Origin: Mytilus trossulus
Taxonomy: Eukaryota; Mollusca; Bivalvia; Mytilida; Mytilidae
Assembly (NCBI RefSeq): GCF_036588685.1
Contig: NC_086375.1
Location: 48,368,955 to 48,432,954, forward strand
Length of the DNA stretch: 64,000 nt
Reading direction: 5' to 3'
Under the pieces are notes generated by a model. That model was not told the DNA's origin, ran no database searches, and was given only the letters and a program-made list of their open reading frames with translations. Below, in pieces: positions 1 through 13,383 of the stretch (the stretch's first letter is position 1; every line of letters begins with the position of its first letter). The position numbers were made by a program, and so were the translations under genes.

Positions 1-163
1 TGAAAGTTTACATTATTACATCAACAAAAGCAGCATTCATCTAGCAAATGCTGTTTTATGCCATTAACTACTATTGATCCTTATGCACTAAATAATTCAC
101 AAGTGTTTATATATTTAAATGGCAAATGAAAACATCAAAATATGATCAAACAACTCCCAAATG

Positions 164-3100
164 TCAATCTTTATCTCCACGGTCTTCTGGTGATTTTGAT
201 CTGGACTTTGAAGCCTCTTTACGGTCTACACTTGGACTTCTGGATTTACTCCTACTTCTACTACGACTTCTGCTTCTTGAACTTTTACTCCTGCTACGAC
301 TTCTACTTGCACTCCTGGACCTTCTTCCTCTTGACCTGGATCTGCTTCTACTTGGAGATCTGGACCTTTAATAAAATGTGGTTAAATCTTTACTCATAAA
401 CAACATTTAGAATTTGTAATACATCAAATTCAATATGATAAACAAGTGAATCAGTACACTTTGGGTATGATTGTCTTCAGTTATTTCAGACCCGAAAGGT
501 GGTCATCATTTTCACTTGTGTATACTATAAATACAGAAAATATTGGTTGTATTTGTTATTGCGATTTTTGAAGAATGCCCAAAATTGAGATTAACTTTTG
601 CGATTTCAGGATATATGTATCAGATATCAAAATGAGAGTTCTTATTATACCAATATTCACCAAGTCACATTATTCACATTAATTTCTGAATTTACAGTAC
701 TTAATTCATAGAATATTTATAAAGTTGTTCTTCAACATATCTTATGTAAAACATAAGGATAACAAGCATCACAAAAAATACAGTAGAGTATCTACCCTAT
801 AGTTCTTTTTTACAAACATTTTTTATTCAGCGCCATTGAAGTCAGAATGTTGCTTCCATGGACTCAATGTAAAAATAATCATAAGTTATTTTTAAAGTCC
901 TTACTTCCTACCCTAACTACAAGGATGGATCTGGAACCACACATACTATTTTATTTTGGCCTAAGCAATATAACAGGATACATATTTATTTTAAATTTAT
1001 ATATTTTGTTTTGCCAATATCATAAAAATATCTTACAGTAGAGGATGAAACGTTTTGCATAATTTGTATTTAAAAGGCAACTTATTAAAAATATGGTTAA
1101 AACACAATACATTAAATCTCATTAAATGTAATATAAGTTGTACAAACCTCCTCCCTCTGCTTCTACTACTACTTTTTGGTCGGTCTTCTACCAACTTGAT
1201 TTTTCTACCATTGATTTCTGTATTATCTAATTTATCCAAAGCTGCTTTCATATCGGAGTACGAGGAAAATTCAACAACTCTGCAAAAAAATTACATATTT
1301 ATTAAACAATTCCTTAGAACCCTTTTCAAAAAGAATAGTTTTACAAGAATAATATTTTTGGGTTCCTTTGAAAGGAGTAAATATGAAAACACAAACTAGG
1401 TACATTTAAAATAGATTATTTTCTCTCAAAGCATGAACATTTATTGCTTGGTTATAAATAAATCAACAATATTCATCTAATAAAAATATTATAATGACTT
1501 ACCCTTCATTTTTGTGCTGCTTGTGGGCATCAGCATATGTGACTTCTCCAGCCTGTCTCATGTAGTCTTTCAAATCCTTTTAAGAAAATTGTAAAACAAA
1601 GTTAGATATGTACTTAAAAATTTGCATCTCTTCAATTTCCACATAACTTTGCATTATACCTACCTACCTATATTTAATCCTCATTCTTGGAAAATATTTC
1701 TGGTTTTATCAAGCTATCAATGTAAAGAAAAACTTACAAAAATCCTGGCTGCATGATGGGGAATGGGAACAACAATACTGCATGAAAACTTTTGGTGTTT
1801 TGATTTCAAAGCTCTTGTGTTAGGCCAAATTTAGGGAATCGAATCATGCTTGTGATTGTAAGGCACATTAAATGAACTTCTGAATGCAGTGCAAGTTTTA
1901 AGGCTTTTTTTAATGTTTTGAGTATTCATAATAATAACAATTGACACCTAGGTTTTTGTACTTTATGGAAACTTATCCTTATATAAAAAAATAAATTTGA
2001 AACTTTATGACTTGACATGTTACACTACTTTCAAATAGTTTCCAAATCTTGAATCTTTATATCCTTCAAAAAAACATCAATGACATTCAAAACATTTGCC
2101 AAAGGACGAAAACAAACAAGTATCAATTAATCATAGCATCTTTAAACAACTGTAACCAAAAAGCCTTACAAACACATGCCTTAATACTTTTTGTATGTTT
2201 TGCATAACTTTTACTATGTTACTCTTATTCAAAATGTTTCTTCAACATTTCAAATCTATATAGGTATAATTGACAAGTGCTTTGAAAGTTCAACAAAAAA
2301 CATGACTGTTTTTATCTTTATAATTTCATTATACTCTTCATACATTAAATAGATGTGTATAATTTTATAACAGAATTACCTCTACTGAATAGAAACTGAC
2401 ATCGCCTGAGAGATTATTGAACCCTTGCTAGAGAGAGCAACAGGACTTCAAGTGTACTTCTGTTTATTTCATCATAACATAGCAGCAGTATTCTACCCTT
2501 TTTCTGAACATAGGGAGATAGTAAGAACTATCTTATCTGGAAGTATGGATACCTTGAGCAACTGGCATTCACCATATTTTTTGTTTTCCAAAGATTGATC
2601 ATGCTAGTCATGTAAAGCGTGACTTTCCCATCCTTGTAGGACCCTCTTTGTCTTCTGACAGATGAGCATCGAGCTAAACCCCCGGTTGTACAGTCAACAC
2701 ATCATAAGCAAGAACAAGAGTGAAACATATTGAAGTAGCCATTCCTTGTGGCACTTTTGGGGAGGAAGCTGTGATTAGACCCTTCATCCTTCATCATGCT
2801 CCTGTCGCCTCACCTTTGAGGGCGCTTATGAGAGAAGACAATACTATTTAGGTATAAAACATGAATATGTTAAATGTCACAATCTGTTTATTCCTTTTAA
2901 ATGTTGCAATGTTGATTATATTAACGCTTGTGCAAATGGTTCATGCATTGAAAAGAAAAGCATGGTACCAAAATTTAGGAAATAAATTTCACAAGACTGA
3001 TAAAACATTATCACCTTATAAAATTAACTACTTTTTGATATAATTTAGTTTGAATATTTTTTGAGATAATCTTAAAAGGAATATAAAGATAGTGAAAGTG

Positions 3101-6100
3101 TTCCATTTTGTGTTGAACATTAAATAATTTATTAACTTCTGTGTCAAGGTTCATTATGTATATAAAGAGATAAACAAGTTCAATTTTTCTATTGATGACT
3201 AACAACTAGTATCTTCAAAAGTTACCTTAAAGACTCTAAAATGTGTTGAGAGTAAATAAAACAAGAGCATTGATAACATAAATTAGGAAAGCCATAAAGA
3301 TTTTATTACAGATATAACACACATACCTGCCAGCTCACTCTTGATGAAAGGTTTTCTACAATTAACCTGTGCTCTGTTCTTGCAGGTGGTCCATACCTGT
3401 AACAGAATAATTACTATACTTCTTTGCTTAAAATATTAACCCTTGCATTATTTATACATTGTTCACACTATTCATATTGCTTGCACTAAATTTTTGTTGT
3501 TAAATTTTTCAGGACTACATAATACACTTTCAAGTACTTTTCCCTCTTTGGAGCCACAGAAATTTTAATATTTACTTAATTCTACACCTGTGTATCATAG
3601 TTTTGTCTTTATTTAATAATCTACAAGCTTTAGGATTCAGCAAGTTATATATGAATGAAGGAATTGGTTTTCATTTCTGATTTCACCATTTAAGAATCTT
3701 AATTATTAGTGGTAAAATCCTTAATCGCACACAAAAACTAATTTTTATGCTACTGTAAATTCAGAAATTATTGCGAGGTTTTTATTATTGCGAATAATGC
3801 GAATGAGTTGTAAACGCAGTAATTAAAACTCGCATTTTGTAATATTTTAACTAAATTAAGCATGACTTTTCTCAAAATCGTAAAAATCGCATTCAAGTGT
3901 AAAATGACAAAATTGCAATAATAAATGCACGCAATAATTTCTGAATTTACAGTATATCATTCTATTGATTGATTATCAATTGATGTTGTAAATCCACCAC
4001 ATTTGCTTTAGAAAATATAACCAACCCACATCAGGCACTTCTATCAATAACACTCCCAACTTGTTACAATGTTGAATGTTTTCAACATTGTAACATCTTC
4101 AAACAAAGATAGCCTGTCCTTAAATGTTCAAATCTCATTTCAGACACATTTTAAGGCTCAAGTTATATCTCCGACAACAAATTCTTGTTAAAGAGAAAAC
4201 AAAATTGTATTTATTTATTCAATGATTAAATGTACAATTAATTCAGCTGAAAGCTATTTGAAAAAAATTATACAACTATTAATGTAGCATTTAGCATGTA
4301 CTGCTCTTACAATTTAAAGTACTTTGCTTATTTTATCTAAGCATCCTTATTTAAATTTAGATTTAAAATTTTCATTAAGTAGATTTATCATTATAATAAT
4401 TCCATAATTTGATGGACAAACATTTATAAAGTCAAACATTTTCTTTTCATTAATTCTTCAGTTTACTTTCATTTCTAATGGGAAACTACTTCAGATGCTT
4501 TCAAATAATAGGGTTTATATGTTAATGTTAATAACATAAAGCGGCCTTCATCCAGGTTTATTGCATGTATAAAAACCTTCATTAAATGTTTACTGAAAAA
4601 CTAACAGGTTCTTTTTATCATATACATCTCACGCCTCATTAACTACTTCTACATGGGAACATCTTAATCATCAGTTGAAACAACAAAGAATCATCTGAAT
4701 CGTCATTTGCAACGATGTCTCATCTTAACCATCATTAGTAACATCAACAAAGGAACATCTTAATCTTCATGTTGCTAATTCAACTAAGGAATCATCATTC
4801 TGTATCGTCAATTAAGATTGGTCTCATTAACTCACACAATGTTTTAATTTATCACAACATCATGCTTCTCGGAGTAGATGCATCAGTACTTCTGTGGTAA
4901 ACTAGCCAACCCTGATGTATGGATAGATATATAAATCAAAACTTAACAGTGCTGAGAGGTCCAACCGTATTAACCAACAGAATTAATCAGAAATCAAGCC
5001 AAACAAAACTTGCATTATAAAGTTTGAAAATGAAGGCTGTTAATTTGTATGTTACATATATAATACTGTACCTTTCAGCACTATTGTTGTTCTGTCCAAA
5101 GCCCCTTCTATAATTATAATTTGAAAATGTCATTGTCAGATGATACCACATTTTGCACTAAGAATTAATGTTAACTTCAATTGATCTTTGAAAATTTGTA
5201 GTTTGAAGCTATGCAATTTTACATTTTTGAATTATTGGTTTCCTGCATAGATTTTTTTTATGTTGAAAATCAGATTTTCACTAAAATATTTTAGTCTTTT
5301 ATTTTATATTTATGATACTATTGTTTTAGTATGTTTATGTTATGCAAAACTGAAGTTTGAGTTACTCTCTTGCTCTTAAAAATTTCAAATAATTCCTTAT
5401 TTTGTGATCCATAACCAATTCAAACCAATATATTCAAACATATTTTTCCAATTTTACTTCAAATCATAAATCAATATTATAACGGTCAATCTCAACAAAA
5501 TGCAACTCATTAAAACAGAAACATTCTTTTTCACCAATAAACATGACAAAAGCCTGCTATTTGCTTTTAAAAAATCCTTTAAAGCTTTGGGGTCAGTTTT
5601 ATTTTATGTTATTAATATAAAGTTACATCAACATGGGAACATCTTAACATCAATGGCCATATCAAAATGGGAACATCTCAACTCCATTTGCAACATCAAC
5701 ATAGGAACATCTTTATTGTCATGTTGCTACTTCAACTAAGGAATCATCATTTTAAAACACCAACATGGGAACATATTGAACATCAATTTACATCTGCAAC
5801 ATCATTCAGCATCACCAAGTAAGGACAGTTCTATATTTTTTTAATGCTACCATGGATAAACTGATTAACCCTGATAGATGGATATTACCTATTAAGTTTA
5901 CTGGTTGGTAGATTCTTATAGACTCTCTATATATATATATATATCATGGGTTGGAATCCCGGCGAGGGAAGAACAAAATATTTGCGAAAGCAAATTTACA
6001 GATCTAACATTGTTGGGTTGATGTTTAGACGAGTTGTATATATAATAACATATATATAAATAAAACACTCAACAGTGCCGAGAAGTACAACAGAAGCCAA

Positions 6101-9100
6101 ATGTAAAGATATCAAACAGAAGGATTAATAACAAGGAATTCCACATTATAGCCAATAATGTTCTACATAAAATATATAATACTATACCTGTCACCACCAC
6201 TGTTCTGTCCAAAGCCGCCGCCCCTTCTGTAACTATAATTCAAAAGAAGACATTGTCAGATAATACAAAATTTTTCACTAACTTATGATTAAAAGCAATT
6301 TTTGTCTTTCTATTCTTCAAAACTTTGTGCTTTCATACTAAAATCTATTGGTTTTTTTTTTATGAAACATGGAATATCAGTCAAGATCTTACTGCAAACT
6401 GTAATAACTTCTTAATGTATAGGAAATCAAGACAAAGTAATGGCTGATGAAGTTTGTCCAATAATTAAATTCAACTGATTTCTGATTGTCATGCAGAACT
6501 AAAGTTTGTCTTACTTGTCTCTTCCTCCTCTACCTCCTTGTCTACGCTGTGGAGGATAGTCCCTATACCCTCCTCTATCTCTACCCCCATCACGTCTATC
6601 ATCACCTCGAGGAGCTCCACGAGCATGCTCAACGGTACATCTGAAACAATACAAATCTAAAATAAATTTGGACCTTACTTTGTCAACCAGATAGGTTGCA
6701 TTAAATTCTCAGAGTTCCTATTTATCTCTTTAAATTGAATTGTTCCTATTTCACAAGGTGCCAAATTAAATCATAAACTAAACTTAAACATTCTATAACC
6801 AGATGCTCCGCAGGGCGTAGCTTTATACGACCGCAGATGTTGAACCCTGAACAGTTGGGGCAAGTATGGACACAACATTCAAGCTGGAGTCCGCTCTAAA
6901 TTTGGATTGTGATTAAATAGTTGACACAGCATAGGTTTCTGACACAGAATGAATGTATTCAAATGAACTTAAAATTTTTGTTTTCTCTTAGAGCAATTCA
7001 CTATGCTGTTGAATATTAATCCTCTCAAAAAAATGTTTGAAGAAATTTTCTTTTTATTTATGAAATTTCAAATGAGAAAAATTGAACCCAATTTTTTAAT
7101 CACATCCCCCTTTCCCTTATTCCAAAACTAATTTCAATTCAGATATTCTAATGGAGTTTGCAACAATTACTACTCATTTAAATACATCATAAAATATTAA
7201 GATGTAAAAAAACTGCTTGTTATCACTGAATGGTAAAGATTATTTAAATTTATCAGTTGGCAGTAATAGTGAATATACATTGTATATTGTATATAACGAA
7301 GATTTAAGTTGATTCTGGACAAAGAAAGATAACTCCAATTAAAAAAAATTCTTGCAGATATTTCTTGCTTACTTTACTGGACAAAGAAAGATAACTCTTA
7401 ATTAAAAAAAAATTTGCTATTTCACAATATTGTGAAATAAGATATTTCTTGCCATTGCACAATACTGTGCAATTGAAAAGACTTGCTATTGCACAATACT
7501 TAATATAATAATTTTAGATCCTGATTTGGACCAACTTGAAAACTGGGCCTATAATCAAAAATCTAAGTACATGTTTAGATTCAGCATATCAAAGAGGCCC
7601 AAGAATTTAATTTTTGTTAAAATCAAACTTAGTTTAATTTTGGACCCTTTGCACTTTAATTTAGACCAATTTTAAAACTGGACCAAAAATTAAGAATCTA
7701 CATACACAGTTAGATTTGGCATATCAAAGAACCCCAATTATTCAATTTTTGATGAAATCAAACAATGTTTAATTTTGGACCTCGATTTGGGCCAACTTGA
7801 AAACTGGGCCAATAATCAAAAATCTAAGTACATTTTTAGATTCAGCATATCAAAGAACCCCAAGGTTTCAATTTTTGTTAAAATCAAACTAAGTTTAATT
7901 TTGGACCCTTTGGACCTTAATGTAGACCAATTTGAAAACGGGACCAAAAATTAAGAATCTACATACACAGTTAGATTCGGCATATTAAAGAACCCCAATT
8001 ATTCAATTTTGATGAAATCAAACAAAGTTTAATTTTGGACCCTTTGGGCCCCTTTTTCCTTAACTGTTGGGACCAAAACTCCCAAAATCAATACCAACCT
8101 TCCTTTTATAGTCATAAACCTTGTGTTTAAATTTCATAGATTTCTATTTACTTATACTAAAGTCATGGTGCGAAAACCAAGAAAAATGCTTATTTGGGTC
8201 CCTTTTTGGTCCCTAATTCCTCAACTGTTGGGACCGAAACTCCCAAAATCAATACCAACCTTCCTTTTGTGGTCATAAACATTGTGTTTAAATTTCATTG
8301 ATTTCTATTTACTTTAACTAAAGTTATTGTGCGAAAACCAAGAATAATGCTTATTTGGGCCCTTTTTTGGCCCCTAATTCCTAAACTGTTGAAACCAAAA
8401 CTCCCAAAATCAATCCCATCCTTTCTTTTGTGGTCATAAACCTTGTGTCAAAATTTCATAGATTTCTATTAACTTAAACTTAAGTTATAGTGCGAAAACC
8501 AAGAAAATGCTTATTTGAGCCCTTTTTGGCCCCTAATTCCTAAAACATTGGGACCAAAACTCCCAAAATCAATACCAGCCTTCCTTTTATGGTCATAAAC
8601 CTTGTGTTAAAATTTCATAGATTTCTATTCACTTTTACTAAAGTTAGAGTGCGAAAACTAAAAGTATTCGGACGACGACGACGACGACGACGCCAACGTG
8701 ATAGCAATATACGACGAAAATTTTTTCAAAATTTGCGGTCGTATAAAAATCAAGCAATCCATATTCATGTATATATTCTGCTTTATTCTATTATCAAAAA
8801 CAATCAATTCTGCCTTAAAGGTTACATTTTTTTTTAAGAATTTAAGATTGATTCCAACAAAAAGTTCACACAAGTTCTGCCTTAAAGCTCATTGATAGTT
8901 TTTAATATTTTGAAAAGTATATTTAAATCAATTAAATAAGTTATAATCTAAAATTTGGTAATTTGAACTGAAAACTAAAATTAACAATTATAAAGATTGA
9001 ATGTTATAAACCTTCTTTACAAGAGGTAAAAAAAATTGTTAAAATTGACTATTATGAATTTATAAATTAAACATCTTTATACCTTTCTCCACATAAATCT

Positions 9101-10608
9101 TTCCCATTTAATTCGTAAATAGCATCATCAGCATCCTTGTAGTCTTCAAATTCCTGGAAATAATATATTGCAATATTTTTATCATTTATAAAAATCATAA
9201 GCCATGGAATTTCATGAATGATTATGCAAACACTAACATGTTTACAGCACATTTCATTCAGTATGTAGCTAATGGTAATATCTTTGGTTAGCTTGCTTGT
9301 TAGCTGAACCGTGAAGTCATTGTTAGGTAAGGTAAATGTGCTGTAACCCTGCCACATTATTTATGTATGTACCTGTCCCAAGTCAGGAGCCTGTAATTCA
9401 GTGGTTGTCGTTTGTTTATGTGATACATATTTGTTTTTCGTTAATTTTTTTACATAAATAAGGCCGTTAGTTTTCTCGTTTGCATTGTTTTACATTGTCT
9501 TATCGGGGCCTTTTATAACTGACTATGCTGTATGGGCTTTGCTCATTGTTGAAGGCCGTGCTGTGACCTATAGTTGTTAATGTTTGTGTCATTTTAGTCT
9601 TTTATGGATAGTTGTCTCATTGGCAATCATACCACATCTTCTTTTTTATAAACCTACCATTTGTCTAACCAGCCTATAAACTAAAAATGTATAATATTTT
9701 TTTATTCTATGGTAATTTGACGAAATAGTTTAATATGTCTGGTCTCAGGCCTATAACTTTTCTGTTTGTGTGCTACTAATATTTTATGGGTTCACTGGCA
9801 TTCTTCCAAGGAATAGAATAGAAAGGGTGTATGTGTGAAAGAGACAACAACCCAAGGCCACCAGGCAATGGGTCTTCAATGTAGTGGGAAAATCAGCTTG
9901 CCCCTGAACAATTTTTTAAACTAGTTCAGCAAAATGGAAGCCATATGAAACTTCTAAACATACAAAGTTTAAAAACTTCATTAATAAAGGCTCAAAACTT
10001 GGAACAAATATTTTTCATTTTATTTCTCTACCTATATCCTTGTGCATTACTTAATCAAAGATGATTATGACTTTTAAAGGTTAGCGTTTACCTAATTGTC
10101 ATTGGATTTCAACACGGTGACAGCAAACCAATAACTAGCTTCTCCCATAATAAATGCTTGAACCACAACAATCTTGTAATTTGGAAAATACCAATGAAGA
10201 CAAATGTTTCTGTGTTTTCTGTTTAAGATTAAAAAGACAGGCAAAATGGCATTGATTACGGTAGACACATCACTGCGAAGTGCCAAGGTAATAACTGCAC
10301 TTCAGAATTATGTTACACACATACATGTACATCTGATTTACAAGGTGTGGTATCATGAGTGCCAATGAGACAACTCTCCATCCAAGTCACAATTTATAAA
10401 AGTAAACCATTATAGGTCAAGGTTTGGTCTTTAACCCAGAGCCTTGGCATAGATGTTACATGTGTATACTGTAATTAAAACTTACAACAAAACCATAACC
10501 ATTTTTCAACATGACATCTCTTATTTTTCCATAGCCTTTAAAAAATCTTTCAACATCTTTTTCTCTTGCATGATGTGACAGTCTCCCAAGATATACTCTG
10601 GTTCCCAT
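164..10608 (-). CDS. SRSF4/5/6-like: SR splicing factor, SRSF4/5/6 (SRp55/B52) type, tandem copy A
   Basis: Spliced minus-strand gene. Coding exons in transcript order: e2 10486-10608 (exon starts 10620), e3 9083-9153, e4 6515-6640, e5a 6188-6232, e5b 5073-5108, e6 3327-3396, e7 1503-1576, e8 1148-1279, e9 164-365. Every junction has AG/GT and phases join exactly to 879 nt, 292 residues. RRM1 spans about residues 3-73 (start [13 protein letters not shown]1-like KNGYGFVEF; end CTVEHARG). A Gly/Arg linker covers 74-140. RRM2 spans about 142-215 and contains SWQDLKD (155-161), the hallmark of the SR-protein pseudo-RRM. The tail from about 217 is an RS domain. Known family role: nuclear pre-mRNA splicing factor that binds exonic enhancers and is phosphorylated on RS serines. 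The ATG lies 12 nt inside exon 2, right after the acceptor. The 3' UTR runs past the window start, so the poly(A) site is not seen. The paralogue (SRSF4, 5 or 6) cannot be decided here. Confidence 0.93.
2380..2801 (-). other. Copy A candidate poison cassette exon in the RRM2 intron
   Basis: A block of about 470 bp in the exon 6-7 intron is strongly alike in all three copies while the surrounding intron has diverged. The donor side (GTAGAG, then GTAATT at 2379-2374) is clear. The most likely acceptor is GGCGACAG before 2801; an alternative CTCAAAG lies 12 nt upstream in the same frame. Spliced after exon 6, the reading is EHDEG then a TGA, within RRM2. SR genes are known to limit their own expression through conserved premature-stop exons coupled to nonsense-mediated decay. 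Candidate length is 422 nt here, 428 in B and 427 in C. Confidence 0.65.
3751..3954. mobile_element. Palindromic MITE with perfect 25-bp inverted ends
   Basis: The ends at 3751-3775 and 3930-3954 are exact reverse complements and begin TACTGTAAATTCAG. The interior has many 'ttgcgaat'-type words and no coding potential. It lies in the exon 5b-6 intron of copy A. A partial relative ending in ctgaatttacagta is at about 545-702. Confidence 0.65.
4640..5800. repeat. Degenerate minisatellite around exon 5b, copy A
   Basis: Loose repeats of 'acatcaacatgggaacatct' at about 4640-4800 and 5625-5800, on either side of exon 5b. Copy B has the same two groups (28190-28500 and 29290-29560). Copy C has one large array in the corresponding region. 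Confidence 0.6.
5073..5108 (-). CDS. Copy A exon 5b, duplicated 36-nt linker exon
   Basis: Acceptor AATTATAG and donor GTACAG bound a 36-nt exon encoding [11 protein letters not shown] plus split Arg codons. It resembles exon 5a (6188-6232, encoding [14 protein letters not shown]). Both start and end in the same phase, so either, both or neither can be included without breaking the frame. The inserted residues fall in the flexible Gly/Arg linker between RRM1 and RRM2. Actual use in transcripts cannot be seen from DNA. Confidence 0.75.
6679..6777 (-). pseudogene. Copy A relic of alternative exon 4'
   Basis: Directly upstream (minus strand) of exon 4, this segment aligns by eye with the intact exon 4' of copy C, sharing GGCACC, AAATAGGAAC, GGAACTCTG and the donor-side GACAAAGTAAGG. 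In the copy C frame it has stop codons near the start (TTA TGA) and again after GGCACC, so it no longer codes. Confidence 0.6.
6799..8749 (+). mobile_element. 1.95-kb dispersed element, copy 1
   Basis: Begins CCAGATGCTCCGCAGGGCG with TTATACGACCGCAG close by, and ends TGCGGTCGTATAA, so short inverted termini are present. The interior is built from diverged repeats of 'aattttggaccctttgg' and 'cccctaattcctaaactgtt' and a (GAC)n run at 8673-8692. No transposase frame is seen, so it is probably non-autonomous. It lies in the exon 3-4 intron of copy A. Confidence 0.65.
9357..9652 (+). repeat. Mussel-type dispersed repeat ending 'accacatcttc'
   Basis: A repeat of about 290 bp, from 'tacctgtcccaagtcagg' to 'ggcaatcataccacatcttc'. 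More copies or fragments lie at 20625-20870 with 21285-21325, 48655-48900, 60826-61083 (plus), and 49395-49570 with 51660-51790 (minus, split by a LINE). It is in the exon 2-3 intron of copy A. Confidence 0.6.
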
Positions 10609-12111
10609 TTTGAATTTATTCTGAAAAAGAGCAAGATATATGTACAAATAAAAAATGTTATGTTTCATTTCTTAAATAAGATATTTCCAATCCATATTTT
10701 TAGACTTGGCACATATTCATGAATAATGATGAAAACTTTTACCCAAGTAGTAAAATTTTATTTGGTCTGCCACTATTTCTCAATGTTTGTTTATACACAA
10801 AACATTTCTGTCCATTATCTTATGAATACATGCGAGTTAAGATTTAAAAAATTAAGTAAATAAATGGCCAATGTATCCATTGGACAGATGATGCCCCCAC
10901 TTGCATAAAACATAATAAAGGAACATAAATCAAGAACAGTATAACTGTAGAAGTTAGAACAATTAAAGTAACACCACCAATATTTCAAACTTGATATGTA
11001 TTTTGTGGTTAAAAACATTATGTATGAGCTTCATAACAGTTGGTTGAGGCAAAGGAAGAGAACAGAAACGAAAAATTCAGCATTTTTTTTTATTTTTAAA
11101 GGGCTTAAACTCTAGAACAGCTAAAGAGTTGTCACCAAAATTTATACTTGATCTGTGTTTAGTGGTAATCAGCATTGTGTATATTGTTTAAGTTTCATAT
11201 CATTAGTTTGGGTAAACTAAGTTGGAGAACGGAAACAAACTTTGGAATGTATGGATGGACAAGGGTAACTGAATACCCCTCTGCTAGGTCAGAGGCATAC
11301 ACAGAGCTCCAGATAAGCTGCATATTTGCGTGATCACGCAATACAAATATTAGAAAACCCAATGCAATTGTCCATTGCAGGGTTCAACAACCCAATTAAT
11401 TCAACGGAAAACCCAATTATATGCCGAAACCATGAGTTCTCAATCCTTTTATAGACTACCGTTTGCGTTATTTACCCTTAACTGTTTAAAGTCGTCGCCT
11501 AAACTATTTTTATAATATTTGTAATTGGAAATTTCCAGTCGGTCTAAAAATAGATCCCTGCATCAAGTACCTGAAATGGGTCCCTGTTTGAGTTTTCCCT
11601 TGCTCAAGAGGTACACGTGTTTTTGTAAACATTTCGATCTTCTCGGCTTTTATCTAATAAACGTGTGTCATGTAGTCATATTTTTTTCGCATTGCTCGGG
11701 ATTTATCATAACATACATTGAATTAAAACGAAAGTGAATGTCCGGTAAAAATATTGAATAGAAGCATGTTTTCGGCTTCTTTTGAAAAGCTGAGGGAAAG
11801 TTATGATGATAACAAGACTCAGCCAGTGTTTTAAGAAAGCGTCCATCAAATGCACGGGCGTGTGTGTGTACCATAACGAGAACATTTCTAATAAACACGG
11901 GGTTTCATCAAAATCGAAATCAGTTGAAAAAAGTGAAAGGCCAAAACAATTATGAAAATGATAAAGCATCAGAAACCAAAAGTTCTAAATAAAAGACAAC
12001 TAAACCCAGATTTATGTAAATTGAATAAAACAAAATCATTCAAGTATAATTAGAGTTTATATACTATTTTTTATTTATTTTACGGTTAATTAATGAATAC
12101 ACATTACCATG

Positions 12112-12172
12112 CACACAGGCACTGGTCTCAGAATTTATTATATGAAGGTATAAGACGAGTGCCTGTGAATAC
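12112..12172. repeat. Small hairpin repeat (CACAGGCACT ends)
   Basis: CACAGGCACTGGTCTC at the left pairs with a diverged copy ending AGTGCCTGTG at the right. The same end words recur in hairpins at 13412-13555 and 17091-17197, suggesting a small MITE family. Confidence 0.4.
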
Positions 12173-13242
12173 ACATATCTGGTTTTCTGTGAGAAAATAC
12201 AAAACTGGCAAAAGGTTTGGAACGGGACACAATGTAAACCTACAACTGCTCCTCAGTGAATAAACCAAATAAAACAGCTAGCAAATAACCCTAACCATAA
12301 CCTCAAACCAAATAAAACAGCTAAACAAAGAAAGGAACATATTTAGATGGAAAACACTTGGGGTTGATATTGCCTAAATATTCAATATTGTGTCGATGAA
12401 AAAACCCAATTCATTAAGGAGCTTGGTGGTGAAAAACCCAATTTGATATCAACCTGAGGGGTGAATTGGAATTGATAATGCAATTAAAAAACTTCATCAC
12501 CCAATTATTTAAGAAAATGGTGGGTAAAAACCCCAATTTGTGAAATCTTATCTGGAGCTCTGCATACACATAAGATATCTGTAGACACTGTTCAGAGAAA
12601 TCACACATATTTTTGGGGACTGTGATAACACTCTGATTTCATTATTTTTTTTTAATTTCTCAAACCAAAGAGTAAAAAAATATCTACATTGTTGTAGATA
12701 TAATAAAGACCATAAAATTTGAATTGATGGACAAGAATTTCCATTTTCGAAAATTAAAATTTTGAATTCAGTTTGTACATTAATTATATACGCTTCATTG
12801 AGGGAAATTTGTTTTTCTTAATTGGCAATTCTAATCTCGGCTGGGTCTCAAAAAAAATATCTTAAATATGGGGCGAAATGGAAATAGGGCGAAACGACCT
12901 AATCCTTTAACGGTTGAAAAAATTTAGGTCGATTAAAATATGTAGAAAAGAATCTCCGTAACGGTCACTTTTACTTCAAAATTTAGTTTAAGGAGAATGC
13001 AAGCAAACATCAAAACATTAAAATAGACATAAAAGCATGAAAGAAAATGTTTTATCGATATTTTACTTGCGCATTGTTCACCCAACTTCGACATGGTTTG
13101 ATAACAAAAACAATTCAAATAATGTAAATAATAATAGTAGCTTGTTAACAACTAGCTTAGCAATTGCTGCGCGTGTAGAAATAAATGCTTTAAGTATGCT
13201 ATAACACATTATTAAACTCATAAAATGATTAGGGAAGCTTAC

Positions 13243-13340
13243 GTCTCCAAATATCTTTACAGCATTTTCCAAAATCAGTATCGTAAAAGAGCTTTAACTT
13301 TATAAAATGCTTTCAAATGATCGTTGTTTAAAGAGTTTTT
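13243..13340 (-). other. Copy A exon 1 (5' UTR) with minimal uORF
   Basis: On the minus strand the exon ends GGAGAC followed by a GTAAGC donor at 13242-13241. Copies B and C have homologous sequence with a donor at the same place. The upper limit is estimated because the transcription start is not visible. There is no in-frame coding start into exon 2. The exon carries a start-CTG-stop mini-ORF (ATG CTG TAA) at 13265-13257, also present in copy B. AAAACTCTTTA lies just upstream in all three copies. Confidence 0.7.
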
Positions 13341-13383
13341 GAGACTTGGATATCAAGGACAGTGCGTGGCCATAAGTATCCGT

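Noticed and set aside
126..399. Leu/Asp-rich and Tyr/Phe-rich plus-strand ORFs (also at 21941-22222)
   Set aside because: They are the antisense of the RS-domain exon, whose Arg/Ser codons are stop-free in other frames.
8589..8837. Arg-rich ORF (also 27551-27751)
   Set aside because: The Arg run is a (GAC)n microsatellite inside the dispersed 1.95-kb element.
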